A stretch of 41,830 nucleotides of DNA from Noviherbaspirillum malthae (GTDB lineage: Bacteria; Pseudomonadota; Gammaproteobacteria; Burkholderiales; Burkholderiaceae_D). The notes under the pieces are model-generated. The model was given only the letters and a program-made list of their open reading frames with translations, searched no databases and had not been told where the DNA came from. The position numbers and the translations under genes were made by a program. Shown piece by piece: positions 23,781-32,552 of the stretch (position 1 is its first letter; each line of letters opens with the position of its first letter). Location: the NCBI RefSeq assembly GCF_015352985.1, contig NZ_JACYXF010000057.1, positions 1 to 41,830 on the forward strand, given 5' to 3'.

Positions 23781-25151
23781 TCATGCGGCATGACCTTCAT
23801 TTCCGATGTCACGCCTGCCGTGCAAGCCGCCTGCGCCCTGCGCTTTCGGCAGATCTTGCCCGGCCTGCATTTCGATGACCGGCGGCGCGGTATGGAATAC
23901 ATGCCTGACGCGGCTGATCACGAAGCGGCTCTCGGGTATTGCAGGCATGCGCGACATGTCGATGCGCAAGTCCTGCTGCGGCACTTCATAATGCATTGAC
24001 GACAGCAGCAGGCGCGTGGCGGTTTTCACCAGTGCAATGGTCAGCCATTCGCCGGCGCAGCGATGGCCGAGATCGACATCGCCGCCGCCTTGCGGAATGA
24101 AATTGAAGGCACTCGCATTCCAGTCGCGGAAGCGCTCCGGACGGAAGGTCTGCGGATCTTTCCAGATGCGCGGGTCGTGATTGGTGCCGTAGACGTCGAG
24201 CAGCACCCATGTCCCTTTTTCAAAATGCAGCCCGCGCCATGTAAATTCTTCGCGCACCCGCCCTCCCACTGCGGGAAAGAAAGGATAGAAGCGCCGCACC
24301 TCCTGTACGAACCAGCCCAGATAGGCGTCGTCATCGTCACGCCCGGAAAGCAATCGCTCGCGCGCCTGCGGATAGCGATGCAAAGCCAGCGCGGCGAAGG
24401 TGATGTAGCGGGCGACCGCAACCGTGGGCCGAAGGATGTTGACCAGTTCGACGGCCGCAACCTCGGTATCGAGAAGTTTTCCGTCCGCATCGCGATGCCA
24501 GGCAATGGTCTGCGCCACGCTTCCTTCGGGTACCTGCATGTGCCCGGCGCGGATCATGACGATCACGCTGCGTATCCAGTCTTCGGTACGGGAACGCAGG
24601 CGTATGCCTGTCCAGTTGCGCGGGCCCACAGAACCTGCACCGTCGATCATCGCGGAGAACTCCCGGGTGCGCTGGCGCAATGCCGCGTCGGTCAGCGTCA
24701 GCCCCGCCCATGCGCAGACCGCGCCGCACAGCAGTTGCTCGGCTTCATGATGCAGCACCACCTGTTCCGCGTTTTCCCATTGTTTCAGGCGGCTGTGCCA
24801 TTGCTCCTCGAAAAGCCGGATCAGCCCGGCGATGCTGTCGGGCTTGAGAATGGACATGAACATCTGCTTGCGCCGCCGGTGCGCTTCGCCGTCGAGCAAT
24901 TGCACGCTGCCAATATCCTGCAGCAGCAGCAAGGCAGTAGGCGGCATCGCATGCTGGCGGGTGAAGCGGTCGGGCTGATAGAACATCGCTGCACCCGCTT
25001 CGCCGGAAACGCAGATCACCTTCTGCCCCATCAGGCGCGTTTCGAACATGTCGCTGCGCAGGCGCCCGCAGCGGTTGGGAATGAAGTTGTACGCTTCGCG
25101 CAGCAGGGCCAGCGTGCTGTCGAGCGCCTTGTCCTTGGGTATCGGCTTCAT
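23781..25151 (-). CDS. CYP152-type cytochrome P450 (fatty-acid peroxygenase)
   Basis: 456 residues. The heme-thiolate loop is FIPQGGGDVDLGHRCAGEW with Cys365. The I-helix has RP at 241-242 (NILRPTVAVARYITFAAL) in place of the usual acid-alcohol pair; this Arg-Pro is the hallmark of the CYP152 peroxygenases, which use hydrogen peroxide and bind the fatty-acid carboxylate through that Arg. The residue equivalent to position 85 of P450 BS-beta/OleT is Gln84 (SVQLLDGEAHRRRK), as in hydroxylating members; OleT has His there. So alpha/beta-hydroxylation of fatty acids is more likely than decarboxylation. No redox partner is encoded nearby, as expected. The C-terminal 30 residues extend past the usual end. 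Confidence 0.92.
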   Translation of the reverse strand: MKPIPKDKALDSTLALLREAYNFIPNRCGRLRSDMFETRLMGQKVICVSGEAGAAMFYQPDRFTRQHAMPPTALLLLQDIGSVQLLDGEAHRRRKQMFMSILKPDSIAGLIRLFEEQWHSRLKQWENAEQVVLHHEAEQLLCGAVCAWAGLTLTDAALRQRTREFSAMIDGAGSVGPRNWTGIRLRSRTEDWIRSVIVMIRAGHMQVPEGSVAQTIAWHRDADGKLLDTEVAAVELVNILRPTVAVARYITFAALALHRYPQARERLLSGRDDDDAYLGWFVQEVRRFYPFFPAVGGRVREEFTWRGLHFEKGTWVLLDVYGTNHDPRIWKDPQTFRPERFRDWNASAFNFIPQGGGDVDLGHRCAGEWLTIALVKTATRLLLSSMHYEVPQQDLRIDMSRMPAIPESRFVISRVRHVFHTAPPVIEMQAGQDLPKAQGAGGLHGRRDIGNEGHAA

Positions 25152-25414
25152 GGATGCATGGGTCAGTACCGGTCGCGACTTCCACGCGGAAGCCCTGCCG
25201 GCATGGTTTCAAGCGGTACTGCTGCGATGAGCGGGCCGCGGGAAAGTTCAGCGCCGCCAAGGCGCACCGAACCTTCTCAAGGCCGGGACCGCCTGAATGA
25301 ACTTTGTGCCGCTTCGATTTTCTGACGGCTACAATGTTTCCTCCTGCCCTTTGCTGATTCTCATCGCCGTCCCGCCAGGCTTTGCTAACTTATACGGCAA
25401 AGGAGGCATGTGCC

Positions 25415-25990
25415 ATGACCCTACCCTCTTCCCCCCGTTACCTTCTGCCAGCCCTGCTGCTCACAAGCTTTTCCCTCTCCGTCCACGCCGCTGAAGAGAT
25501 CACCATCACCGCCCCCGCCAAGATCGGCAAACCCGCAGACAAGGTCTACCGCCAAGTCATGCCCGACGGCAAAATCGTTTACTCCGACAAGCTGATCAAG
25601 GGCGCCAAGCTGGATGAAACGCTGTCGCCCGATCCTGCCGCCAACACCTGGAAATCCGATTCAGGCAAACGCCCCGTCGTGCCGCCGCGCGTCGAACGCA
25701 CGCCCGTCAGCAAGGTGCCGACGATCGCAGCCCTGGACAGGCAGAGAAACGTTCAGGACGCGGAAAGCGATGTGATCAAGGCCGAGATGCTGCTGGAAGA
25801 TGCGAAGAAGCGCCAGCAGGCAGGCGTCGAACCGCTGCCCGGGGAGCGCACCGGCAATGCCGGCGGCGGTTCGCGCCTGAATGAACACTACCTGGTCCGG
25901 CAGCAGCGGCTGAAGGAAGACGTGGCTGAAGCCGAAGCGATGCTCAAGCGTGCTCGTGCCGAACGCACCGCGCTGCTGCCCGTGCGCTGA
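25415..25990 (+). CDS. Exported DUF4124-type protein
   Basis: 191 residues from the ATG at 25415, with AAAGGAGG nine bases before. A Sec signal peptide (about 1-26, ending SVHAAEE) precedes a DUF4124-like segment with VYRQVMPDGKIVYSDKLI, a proline-rich linker, and a long charged helix (AESDVIKAEMLLEDAKKRQQ; RLKEDVAEAEAMLKRARAER) that looks coiled-coil. Periplasmic; function unknown. A TACAAT box at 25330-25335 could be its -10, giving a leader of about 70 bases. The neighbouring P450 gene is divergent. Confidence 0.85.
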   Translation: MTLPSSPRYLLPALLLTSFSLSVHAAEEITITAPAKIGKPADKVYRQVMPDGKIVYSDKLIKGAKLDETLSPDPAANTWKSDSGKRPVVPPRVERTPVSKVPTIAALDRQRNVQDAESDVIKAEMLLEDAKKRQQAGVEPLPGERTGNAGGGSRLNEHYLVRQQRLKEDVAEAEAMLKRARAERTALLPVR

Positions 25991-26029
25991 TGCGGAGCGA
26001 AGCATGCGGACCTGCGCCGCATCGATGCA

Positions 26030-26302
26030 TCACTTGAATTGAGTCCAGGGCACGCTGCCGATCGGCGCGGCATTGCGCCCGCAATCGCATTCGTCCCAGT
26101 TGTGATGATCCCAGACTGCCGGATTGAATTCGCTCGAGCTTGCGTGGAACTTGCTCGATGCCGCCTTCGGCAGGGCTGCTCCATTGGCCTGACGCATATC
26201 GTCGTCGGCAGGCGCGCCGCCGCAGGCGCTTAATATTGTTGCAGCACATACCGACATCAGCATTGATGTCAACGCTTTGCAAGTTGTTGCCGTGTTCTTC
26301 AA
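26030..26302 (-). CDS. Small lipoprotein, unknown function
   Basis: 90 residues if translation starts at the TTG at 26302, which follows GGGAAAGTT. That start gives a normal lipoprotein signal: MKNTATTCKALTSMLMSV..., with lipobox LSAC. In-frame ATGs at 26335/26338 would add a dozen residues ahead of the basic region. The mature part is about 65 residues, Ser/Asn/Ala-rich with a Cys pair (ECDCGRN) and WDHHNWDE; no family recognised. A hairpin and a sigma70-like promoter lie upstream (listed separately). AT-richer than its neighbours. Confidence 0.6.
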   Translation of the reverse strand: MKNTATTCKALTSMLMSVCAATILSACGGAPADDDMRQANGAALPKAASSKFHASSSEFNPAVWDHHNWDECDCGRNAAPIGSVPWTQFK

Positions 26303-26327
26303 AACTTTCCCATCCCAGAAAATCTTT

Positions 26328-26350
26328 CCTTGCATCATGTTGATGCAAGG
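26328..26350 (-). promoter_or_regulatory. 10-bp hairpin in the lipoprotein leader
   Basis: CCTTGCATCA (26328-26337) is exactly inverted at 26341-26350 around three bases. On the minus strand it lies between the predicted transcription start (about 26361) and the TTG at 26302, so it would form near the 5' end of the mRNA, either as an operator or as an RNA stem. It also spans the alternative ATG starts, which would be hidden in the stem. Confidence 0.5.
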
Positions 26351-26367
26351 CACGTGTCTCTGAGATT

Positions 26368-26395
26368 GCTGTACAGAAAAGGTTCCGGCCGTCAA
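26368..26395 (-). promoter_or_regulatory. Candidate sigma70 promoter of the lipoprotein gene
   Basis: TTGACG (26390-26395) and TACAGC (26368-26373) on the minus strand, 16 bp apart. The -35 matches 5 of 6 positions; the -10 is weak. Its place just ahead of the leader hairpin supports it. Confidence 0.35.
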
Positions 26396-26606
26396 CGCAA
26401 AAAATGAATCGAAACAATTGTTACTGCCGAGTTCGTAGTAGGAAGAGCAATGAACTTGCACTTGCTGCATGCCATCCAGCCAAGATGCACTGACGAAATG
26501 GCAAGGCTTGCGAACTCGTCATGCCGTCGCTTCACATGGGCACCGCTCGCGTTTCCGCGCAATGTCTTACCATGTCGTCTATTCATTGCGACAAGGAGAA
26601 AAACAC

Positions 26607-26678
26607 ATGGCACATATGTCACATAGGGAGCGGCTTGCCCGCATTGCATGCCCTTTCCTTTCCAGTTCCGGCTGTTGA
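26607..26678 (+). CDS. Candidate 23-residue leader ORF before the ABC exporter
   Basis: ATG after AAGGAGAAAAACAC opens a 23-codon frame (MAHMSHRERLARIACP..., ending SSGC) that stops nine bases before the GTG of the ATPase gene. Its stop (TGA) overlaps the GAGGAGA ribosome binding site of that gene, so its translation would affect that of the exporter. It might be a regulatory leader peptide. A longer frame upstream in the same phase has no ribosome binding site. Unproven. Confidence 0.35.
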   Translation: MAHMSHRERLARIACPFLSSSGC

Positions 26679-26687
26679 GGAGAACGC

Positions 26688-27610
<923 letters not shown>

Positions 27611-27614
<4 letters not shown>

Positions 27615-28372
27615 ATTTCCACGCGATCAAGGCCATCTATCTTTTCGAAATGGCGCGCGCCTGGCGCACGCTCCTGCAGAGCATCGCCTCGCCGGTCATC
27701 TCGACCTCGCTCTACTTCATCGTCTTCGGTTCGGCCATCGGCACGCGCATGGCGCAGATCGACGGCGTCAGCTACGGCGCCTACATCGTGCCGGGGCTGA
27801 TCATGCTGTCGGTGCTGACCGAGAGCATTTCCAATGCGTCCTTCGGCATCTACATGCCCAAGTGGGCGGGCACCATCTATGAAGTGCTGTCGGCGCCGAT
27901 TTCGGCCTTCGAGATCGTGATCGGCTATGTCGGCGCGGCGGCCAGCAAGTCGGTGATCCTCGGCCTGATCATCATGGTCACCTCCTGGATGTTCGTCGAC
28001 TATACGATCGTGCATCCATGGTGGATGCTGGCCTTCCTGATCCTGACATCGATCACCTTCTGCCTGTTCGGCTTCATCATCGGCGTCTGGGCCGATGGCT
28101 GGGAAAAGCTGCAGATCGTACCCATCATGATCGTCACGCCGCTGACCTTCCTCGGCGGCAGCTTCTACTCGATCAGCATGCTGCCGCCCTTCTGGCAGAA
28201 GGTGACGTTGTTCAATCCTGTGGTGTATCTCGTAAGCGGCTTCCGCTGGAGCTTCTACGGCGTGTCGGATGTAAGCGTGGGGATCAGCCTCGGCATGACG
28301 CTGGTGTTCATGCTGCTGTGTTTGGCGGGGATCTGGTGGATCTTCAGGACGGGGTATCGGTTGAAGACTTGA
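27611..28372 (+). CDS. ABC-2 type exporter, permease subunit
   Basis: 253 residues with six membrane helices; the start overlaps the ATPase stop (ATGA). Typical ABC2_membrane features: an amphipathic N-terminal helix (IYLFEMARAWRTLLQSI), IVPGLIMLSVLTESISNASF, YEVLSAPISAFEIVIGYV, and PLTFLGGSFYSISMLPPFWQ before the last helices. YadH/NodJ-like. The pair probably exports a lipid-linked, polysaccharide or hydrophobic compound. No biosynthetic genes adjoin. Confidence 0.95.
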
Positions 28373-28440
28373 TCGTTGCTTTTTCTTGGAGGGCCAGAGT
28401 ATTAATCGACAACCAACTTCAACTCGCCAGGACCTCAAAC

Positions 28441-28618
28441 GTTCCGTCCCCTTCAAGGGGACGGAGCAGGGGTTTCGCAAGGCATGCCTTGCGCCTGCGT
28501 AGTCGGAGCGGCTTGCAAGCCGCGAGGTGGAAGGTTGGGATGGGGATGGGTTTCAAGCGCCGGATGCCGGAGTTGAACCCCATCCCCACCCTAACCCTCC
28601 CCTTGAAGGGGAGGGAAC
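28441..28618. repeat. 178-bp palindrome-rich element with terminal inverted repeats
   Basis: The ends are 24-bp inverted repeats (28441-28464 and 28595-28618) differing at two positions. Each end is itself a 21-bp hairpin: TCCCCTT, one base, AAGGGGA flanked by further pairs. The two differences (a G-C pair at one end, C-G at the other) are compensatory, so both hairpins are perfect. Between them lie an 18-bp palindrome (28476-28493), a 16-bp palindrome GCGGCTTGCAAGCCGC (28508-28523), and an imperfect long stem (about 28532-28555 with 28573-28598). It lies after the ABC permease stop, in an otherwise empty gap. Probably a MITE- or REP-like mobile or structured intergenic repeat; it could also end the exporter mRNA. 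No target-site duplication was recognised. Confidence 0.75.
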
Positions 28619-28669
28619 AGATCTCTAGGCACCCCGCTTAGCGGTCGATTCAAACTACAACCGAAATCC

Positions 28670-28822
28670 TCAGGATGTCCGCCCCGGCTCCTGCTCATCC
28701 TCCTCCCCCGGCAACTCCTGCGGCACCGGCTGATACCCCGGATTCACCAGCGGATCCTGCTGCGGCACATCGGTCCTCGGCTGGATCGGCATCGGGTCGG
28801 GACGCGGCTCTTCACGGTGCAT
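28670..28822 (-). CDS. Small proline-rich acidic protein (50 aa)
   Basis: An ATG at 28822 follows CAAGGAGTTGCC, an excellent ribosome binding site, and opens 50 codons (MHREEPRPDPMPIQPRT at the start, GEEDEQEPGRTS at the end). The chain is about one quarter proline with many Glu/Asp and Gln, so probably disordered. No signal peptide or family. It lies 39 bp upstream of the DsbA-family gene's stop, reading in the same direction after it, and may be its downstream partner in one transcript. Confidence 0.65.
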   Translation of the reverse strand: MHREEPRPDPMPIQPRTDVPQQDPLVNPGYQPVPQELPGEEDEQEPGRTS

Positions 28823-28861
28823 GGCAACTCCTTGACGAATGAAATGGCCGAGCTTTCAAAC

Positions 28862-29524
28862 TCAGCCCTGCTGCGAAGCCTGCGCTATCTTGCGCAGGGC
28901 ATCTTCAAACACTTCCACCGGCTGTCCGCCCTGCACCAGGTAGCGGTCGTTGATGATCACCGCCGGCACCGAGTGAATGCCCTGGTCGAGATAGAAGCGT
29001 TCGCGGCGGCGCGTGTCTTCCGCATACTCGTCGGAAGACAAGATCTCCTTTGCGCGGGCTACATCAAGGCCGGCCTCCACGGCCGCGCGCAGCAGCACCT
29101 CGTGCGAACCCGGATTCTCGCCCTCGGTGAAATAGGCGCGGAGCAGCGCATGCTTGAGCGCAGCCTGCTGTGCCGGCCCCTCGAGTTCCGCCCAGTGCAG
29201 CAGGCGGTGCGCGTCGAAGGTGTTGTAGATGCGGCTGCGCCTGTCCATGCGGAAATCGAACCCCACCTCCGCGCCGCGCGCGCGGATGGCATCCCGGGTG
29301 CGCTCCGACTGCTCGGGCGTGGCGCCGTATTTCTCGGCCAGGTGCTCGTTGATGTCCTGGCCTTCCGGCGCCATCTGCGGATTGAGTTCGAAAGGCTGGA
29401 AATGCAGATCGGCGCGGATGCCGTCGCCGACGCGTTCGAGCGCCTGCTCCAGCGACTTCAGGCCGATCGCGCACCAGGGGCAGGAGACGTCGGAAACAAA
29501 ATCGATCTTCAATTGGGTGGTCAT
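28862..29524 (-). CDS. DsbA-family (FrnE-like) oxidoreductase
   Basis: 220 residues from the ATG at 29524; an in-frame GTG 21 bp upstream is an alternative. The active-site motif is CPWC at residues 15-18 in DFVSDVSCPWCAIG, followed by the helical insert and then the cis-proline segment GIHSVPAVIINDRYLVQGGQP. This is the cytoplasmic FrnE / 2-hydroxychromene isomerase-like branch of DsbA thioredoxin folds, without signal peptide. It probably acts as a disulfide reductase or isomerase in redox stress. A short proline-rich gene follows and a one-helix membrane gene precedes it on the same strand. Confidence 0.93.
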   Translation of the reverse strand: MTTQLKIDFVSDVSCPWCAIGLKSLEQALERVGDGIRADLHFQPFELNPQMAPEGQDINEHLAEKYGATPEQSERTRDAIRARGAEVGFDFRMDRRSRIYNTFDAHRLLHWAELEGPAQQAALKHALLRAYFTEGENPGSHEVLLRAAVEAGLDVARAKEILSSDEYAEDTRRRERFYLDQGIHSVPAVIINDRYLVQGGQPVEVFEDALRKIAQASQQG

Positions 29525-29558
29525 GGCATCGGCCTCGGGAGTCACGGAAACCCCGATC

Positions 29559-29939
29559 TTAATCGTTCTTGTCCGTTTCCGTTCTCTTCACCTCGACTGC
29601 ATTCATGTCGCCTCCCAGTCCGGCCTTGATGCGGCGCAGGCGGGCGAACTCTTCCGGGTCTTCCTTGGCGAGCTTGCTGTCGCGCCACTTGTAGAACACG
29701 GCGATACCCAGCATGGCGGCCGCGCCGATGGCGAGCTTGCCCTTGTTGTTGCCGATCAGGGCGGCGGCCTTCATGGCCAGCGGCGTGTCGGCTTCGGCGG
29801 CTTCATCGGTCAGGGTATGCTGGGGTTCGGATTGCGGCTCGGGTTGCGGCTCGACCTGCGGTGCGGCGTCACCGGCTTTCCTGCCTTCGGTATCGACTGC
29901 CTGGCTGGCGTCTGGCTTGGCGGAGTCCTGTTCGGGCAT
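29559..29939 (-). CDS. Hypothetical single-helix membrane protein
   Basis: 126 residues from the ATG at 29939 (an in-frame GTG at 29954 is possible). An acidic disordered N-terminus with a PQxEPQ repeat (VEPQPEPQSEPQ), one membrane segment (about 70-88, IGAAAMLGIAVFY) and a charged C-terminus (LAKEDPEEFARLRRIKAGL). No family recognised. It lies 34 bp upstream of the DsbA-family gene on the same strand, so the pair may be one transcript. Confidence 0.7.
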   Translation of the reverse strand: MPEQDSAKPDASQAVDTEGRKAGDAAPQVEPQPEPQSEPQHTLTDEAAEADTPLAMKAAALIGNNKGKLAIGAAAMLGIAVFYKWRDSKLAKEDPEEFARLRRIKAGLGGDMNAVEVKRTETDKND

Positions 29940-30089
29940 GGTGGCTTCTTTCACTGATGTATCGGCGATGATGTTCTTGTAACAAGCTTAGTTTTATTGC
30001 TCCGGCAGTAGTTCACCGGTGAAATAGATGTAAGTCACTATTTTTCGATTGCAAGCGCTTGCGTAACAATAAATTACCAAATTTCCCGA

Positions 30090-31172
30090 TTATCGGTTGC
30101 CGCCGGCCATGCCGAGCCAGTCGCGTTCCTCGACGTCGGCCAGCTGCCGCAGGCAATCCGCCTCCGCGTCGGACAAACCGTCAGCGACGTGCGGATCGGA
30201 AACATCGAGCCGGCCGTGGCGTGCCAGGATGTCGATCTTGCTCAGGTAATCGCCCATCCACAGTATCCTGCCCGCCGGCGACATGGCGGCCGGGCGCAAG
30301 GCCTCGCCCTGCTCGCGGATGGCGTTCATTACGGTATCGGGGAAGTGCCATTCGCTGCCGATGTTGACCGCCAGCGTGCGGCCGAAGCCTGCCAGTGCAT
30401 TGCAGAAGGTCGGCGAGCCCACCGGCTGGCGGCCGTCGGACATCTGGTCGATTACCCGCAGCGATACGGTCAGGCCGACGTTCTGCACCAGGCCGGCGAG
30501 AAAGACCTCGAGCGGGTCGGCCGCTTCGCCGTCGGCCAGCAGGCGGTTGGCGATCGCGCAGCGTTCCGACTGGGCCCACAGGCGCGGGGCCACCATCCGG
30601 GTGAAGTTGCCGGAGTTGAGATTGATGATGGGCTTGAAGGCGACGCCCGTGATCAGCTGGCGCAAGCCGTCCTGTCCGAGGATGAGGATCGCATGGTCGA
30701 TGCTGGTGATCGGCTTGCCGGGGCTGTAGGCGGCGCTGTTGGCAAGGCGCAGCACCTCGGCCACCAGCACCACGTCCTGGGATATCCTGCGCGCCAGTTC
30801 CGGCCCGGCAAAATCGCCGTTGCGCAGGCTCTGCAGCAATTGGGGAATCACGCCCGGCATGCGCCTGACCAGGTGGGCGCCGGCCTGCTCCGACTTCACC
30901 ACGCCGTCCAGCGCGGCAAGAATCGCATCCTCGTTGCCATTGGTGAAGATGTCCGGATGGTTCTCCGCCTCGAACAGCCAGCTGGCGAAGATGAAATCCA
31001 CCTGGTCGCGCTGCAGGTTCGAGACGCTGTCGGCGGCAAAGCCGGGCTGGCGCCGAGGCACGGCAGACGCGGCCGATGCGACACCTGCGGAAGGCACAGG
31101 AGGCTTGGCGGGGTGGGCCGTGCGCGCGGATGCGCCGGAATCGGAAAACAAGCGGCGAAGCCAATCGTACAT
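30090..31172 (-). CDS. HDOD-domain signalling protein
   Basis: 360 residues. An alanine-rich N-terminus (about 1-45) precedes an HDOD domain (about 100-300) with RRMPGVIPQLLQSLRNGD, ARRISQDVVLVAEVLRLANS, and LGQDGLRQLITGVAFKP. HDOD is an HD-like fold without the full catalytic metal site, found in motility, chemotaxis and stress control. No receiver or GGDEF/EAL domain is fused. The neighbouring plus-strand gene is a clear paralogue; the two diverge from a 232-bp gap. No membrane or signal segment. Confidence 0.9.
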   Translation of the reverse strand: MYDWLRRLFSDSGASARTAHPAKPPVPSAGVASAASAVPRRQPGFAADSVSNLQRDQVDFIFASWLFEAENHPDIFTNGNEDAILAALDGVVKSEQAGAHLVRRMPGVIPQLLQSLRNGDFAGPELARRISQDVVLVAEVLRLANSAAYSPGKPITSIDHAILILGQDGLRQLITGVAFKPIINLNSGNFTRMVAPRLWAQSERCAIANRLLADGEAADPLEVFLAGLVQNVGLTVSLRVIDQMSDGRQPVGSPTFCNALAGFGRTLAVNIGSEWHFPDTVMNAIREQGEALRPAAMSPAGRILWMGDYLSKIDILARHGRLDVSDPHVADGLSDAEADCLRQLADVEERDWLGMAGGNR

Positions 31173-31404
31173 GATTCGACAATGAGTTGTTTAAGGGCAA
31201 TGCCATCCGATTTAAACATGCCGCGCCAGCGGCGTCGAGACCATTCCCATCGAGCGCCCTGCCCGGGCTTCGCAGCGCGAAGGCAGGCGCTGCCGGCCCA
31301 GTTCCGCCGCGCAGGGGAAAAGCCATCAGGCAGGCTATACTTTCCTTCCATTACTCCGCATGCCGCTCCATTCCGGAGCGCTGCCGTTTCCGCTGCAGTC
31401 CTGA

Positions 31405-32436
31405 ATGAAAAACTGGTTGAACCGCCTGCTGGGCCGCGAACCTGGCCTGTCCCGGGCCCCGGCAAACGAAGACGCTTCGCCGCCGGCGACGCTGGATACC
31501 GCCACCACCATGCTGGCGCGTTCGGCCACCGATATCGACGGCCTGTTTCATCCCTGGCTGCTCGGCGTCGATGCCGCCGCCGGCCTGCGGCCCAATGAAA
31601 CGGAGGTGCGCCTGGCGCGGGCGCTGGGACGCATCGCCGGCGGAACCGGGCAGCCGGTGTCCGGCCTGGTGCCGCGCATGCCGGCAGTCATTCCGATGCT
31701 GCTGCAGAGCCTGCGCGACAAGGACGTTTCCAATGCGCAGCTGTCGCAGCAGATCGTGCAGGACCCGGTACTGCTGGCGGCGGTGCTGCGCCAGGTCAAT
31801 ACCTCCCATTACCGCCGTCGCGCCGCAATCGCCAGCATCGAACAGGCGCTTGCGCTGCTCGGCCAGAACGGCTTGCGCCTGCTGGTGGCCAGTGTTGCCT
31901 TCAAGCCCATGCTGGGCCAGCAGTCCGGCCATTTCACCCGCACCGTCGCGCCACGGCTGGTCGAACTGTCTTCTCACACGGCGCTGGCCTGCCGCTGCCT
32001 GGCGGCACGGCTCGGGGCCGATGCCTTCGAGGTGTTCCTGGCGGGACTGCTGCAGAACGTCGGCATGATGGTGGCGCTGCGCGCGATGGACCAGGTCCAT
32101 GACGGCAAGGAACACCTCCAGTCGGGAAAATTTTGCGCGGTGTTTGCAGACAATGCACGCCGCCTCTCAGTGCGCGTCGGCCGGGAATGGGCGTTTCCGC
32201 CGCAGGTGGTGGAAGCCGCCGGGCAAGCCGGCCTTGCCGCCGCTGCCCCCTCGACGCTGGCGCAGGCGGTCAGGCAGGCGGATCTGCTCGGCAAGACGCG
32301 CACGCTTGCGCATGGCGGCGGCATCGGCATGGATGAAGCCGAATGCCTGATTGCCGAGTTGGGTGCCGATGGCCTTGCATGCTGGCAGGAACTGGCCGAA
32401 CGCGATGCGGATGCCGGCGGTCCGGAAAGCGCCTGA
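31405..32436 (+). CDS. HDOD-domain signalling protein (paralogue)
   Basis: 343 residues. The HDOD domain shows VPRMPAVIPMLLQSLRDKD, LSQQIVQDPVLLAAVLRQVN, LGQNGLRLLVASVAFKP and HFTRTVAPRL, all matching the divergent gene at 30090-31172, as does the amphipathic start (KNWLNRLLGRE versus YDWLRRLFSDS). The short shared intergenic region and homologous ends suggest an inverted duplication of one gene. The ATG has no strong ribosome binding site. Output unknown. Confidence 0.9.
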   Translation: MKNWLNRLLGREPGLSRAPANEDASPPATLDTATTMLARSATDIDGLFHPWLLGVDAAAGLRPNETEVRLARALGRIAGGTGQPVSGLVPRMPAVIPMLLQSLRDKDVSNAQLSQQIVQDPVLLAAVLRQVNTSHYRRRAAIASIEQALALLGQNGLRLLVASVAFKPMLGQQSGHFTRTVAPRLVELSSHTALACRCLAARLGADAFEVFLAGLLQNVGMMVALRAMDQVHDGKEHLQSGKFCAVFADNARRLSVRVGREWAFPPQVVEAAGQAGLAAAAPSTLAQAVRQADLLGKTRTLAHGGGIGMDEAECLIAELGADGLACWQELAERDADAGGPESA

Positions 32437-32552
32437 CCCTTCTTCCACTGCCGTTTTGCATGGGTTTTCATTCCGCTGGGCTCGGATTTTGCTCAAGACG
32501 GGGAAAGAACGCCCTGGCGTTCATGTCTCGAATCTCTTGAGGAGTCTGAATA

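Noticed and set aside
28441..28618. CRISPR-like array
   Set aside because: There is no regularly spaced direct repeat; the units are inverted and differ in type.
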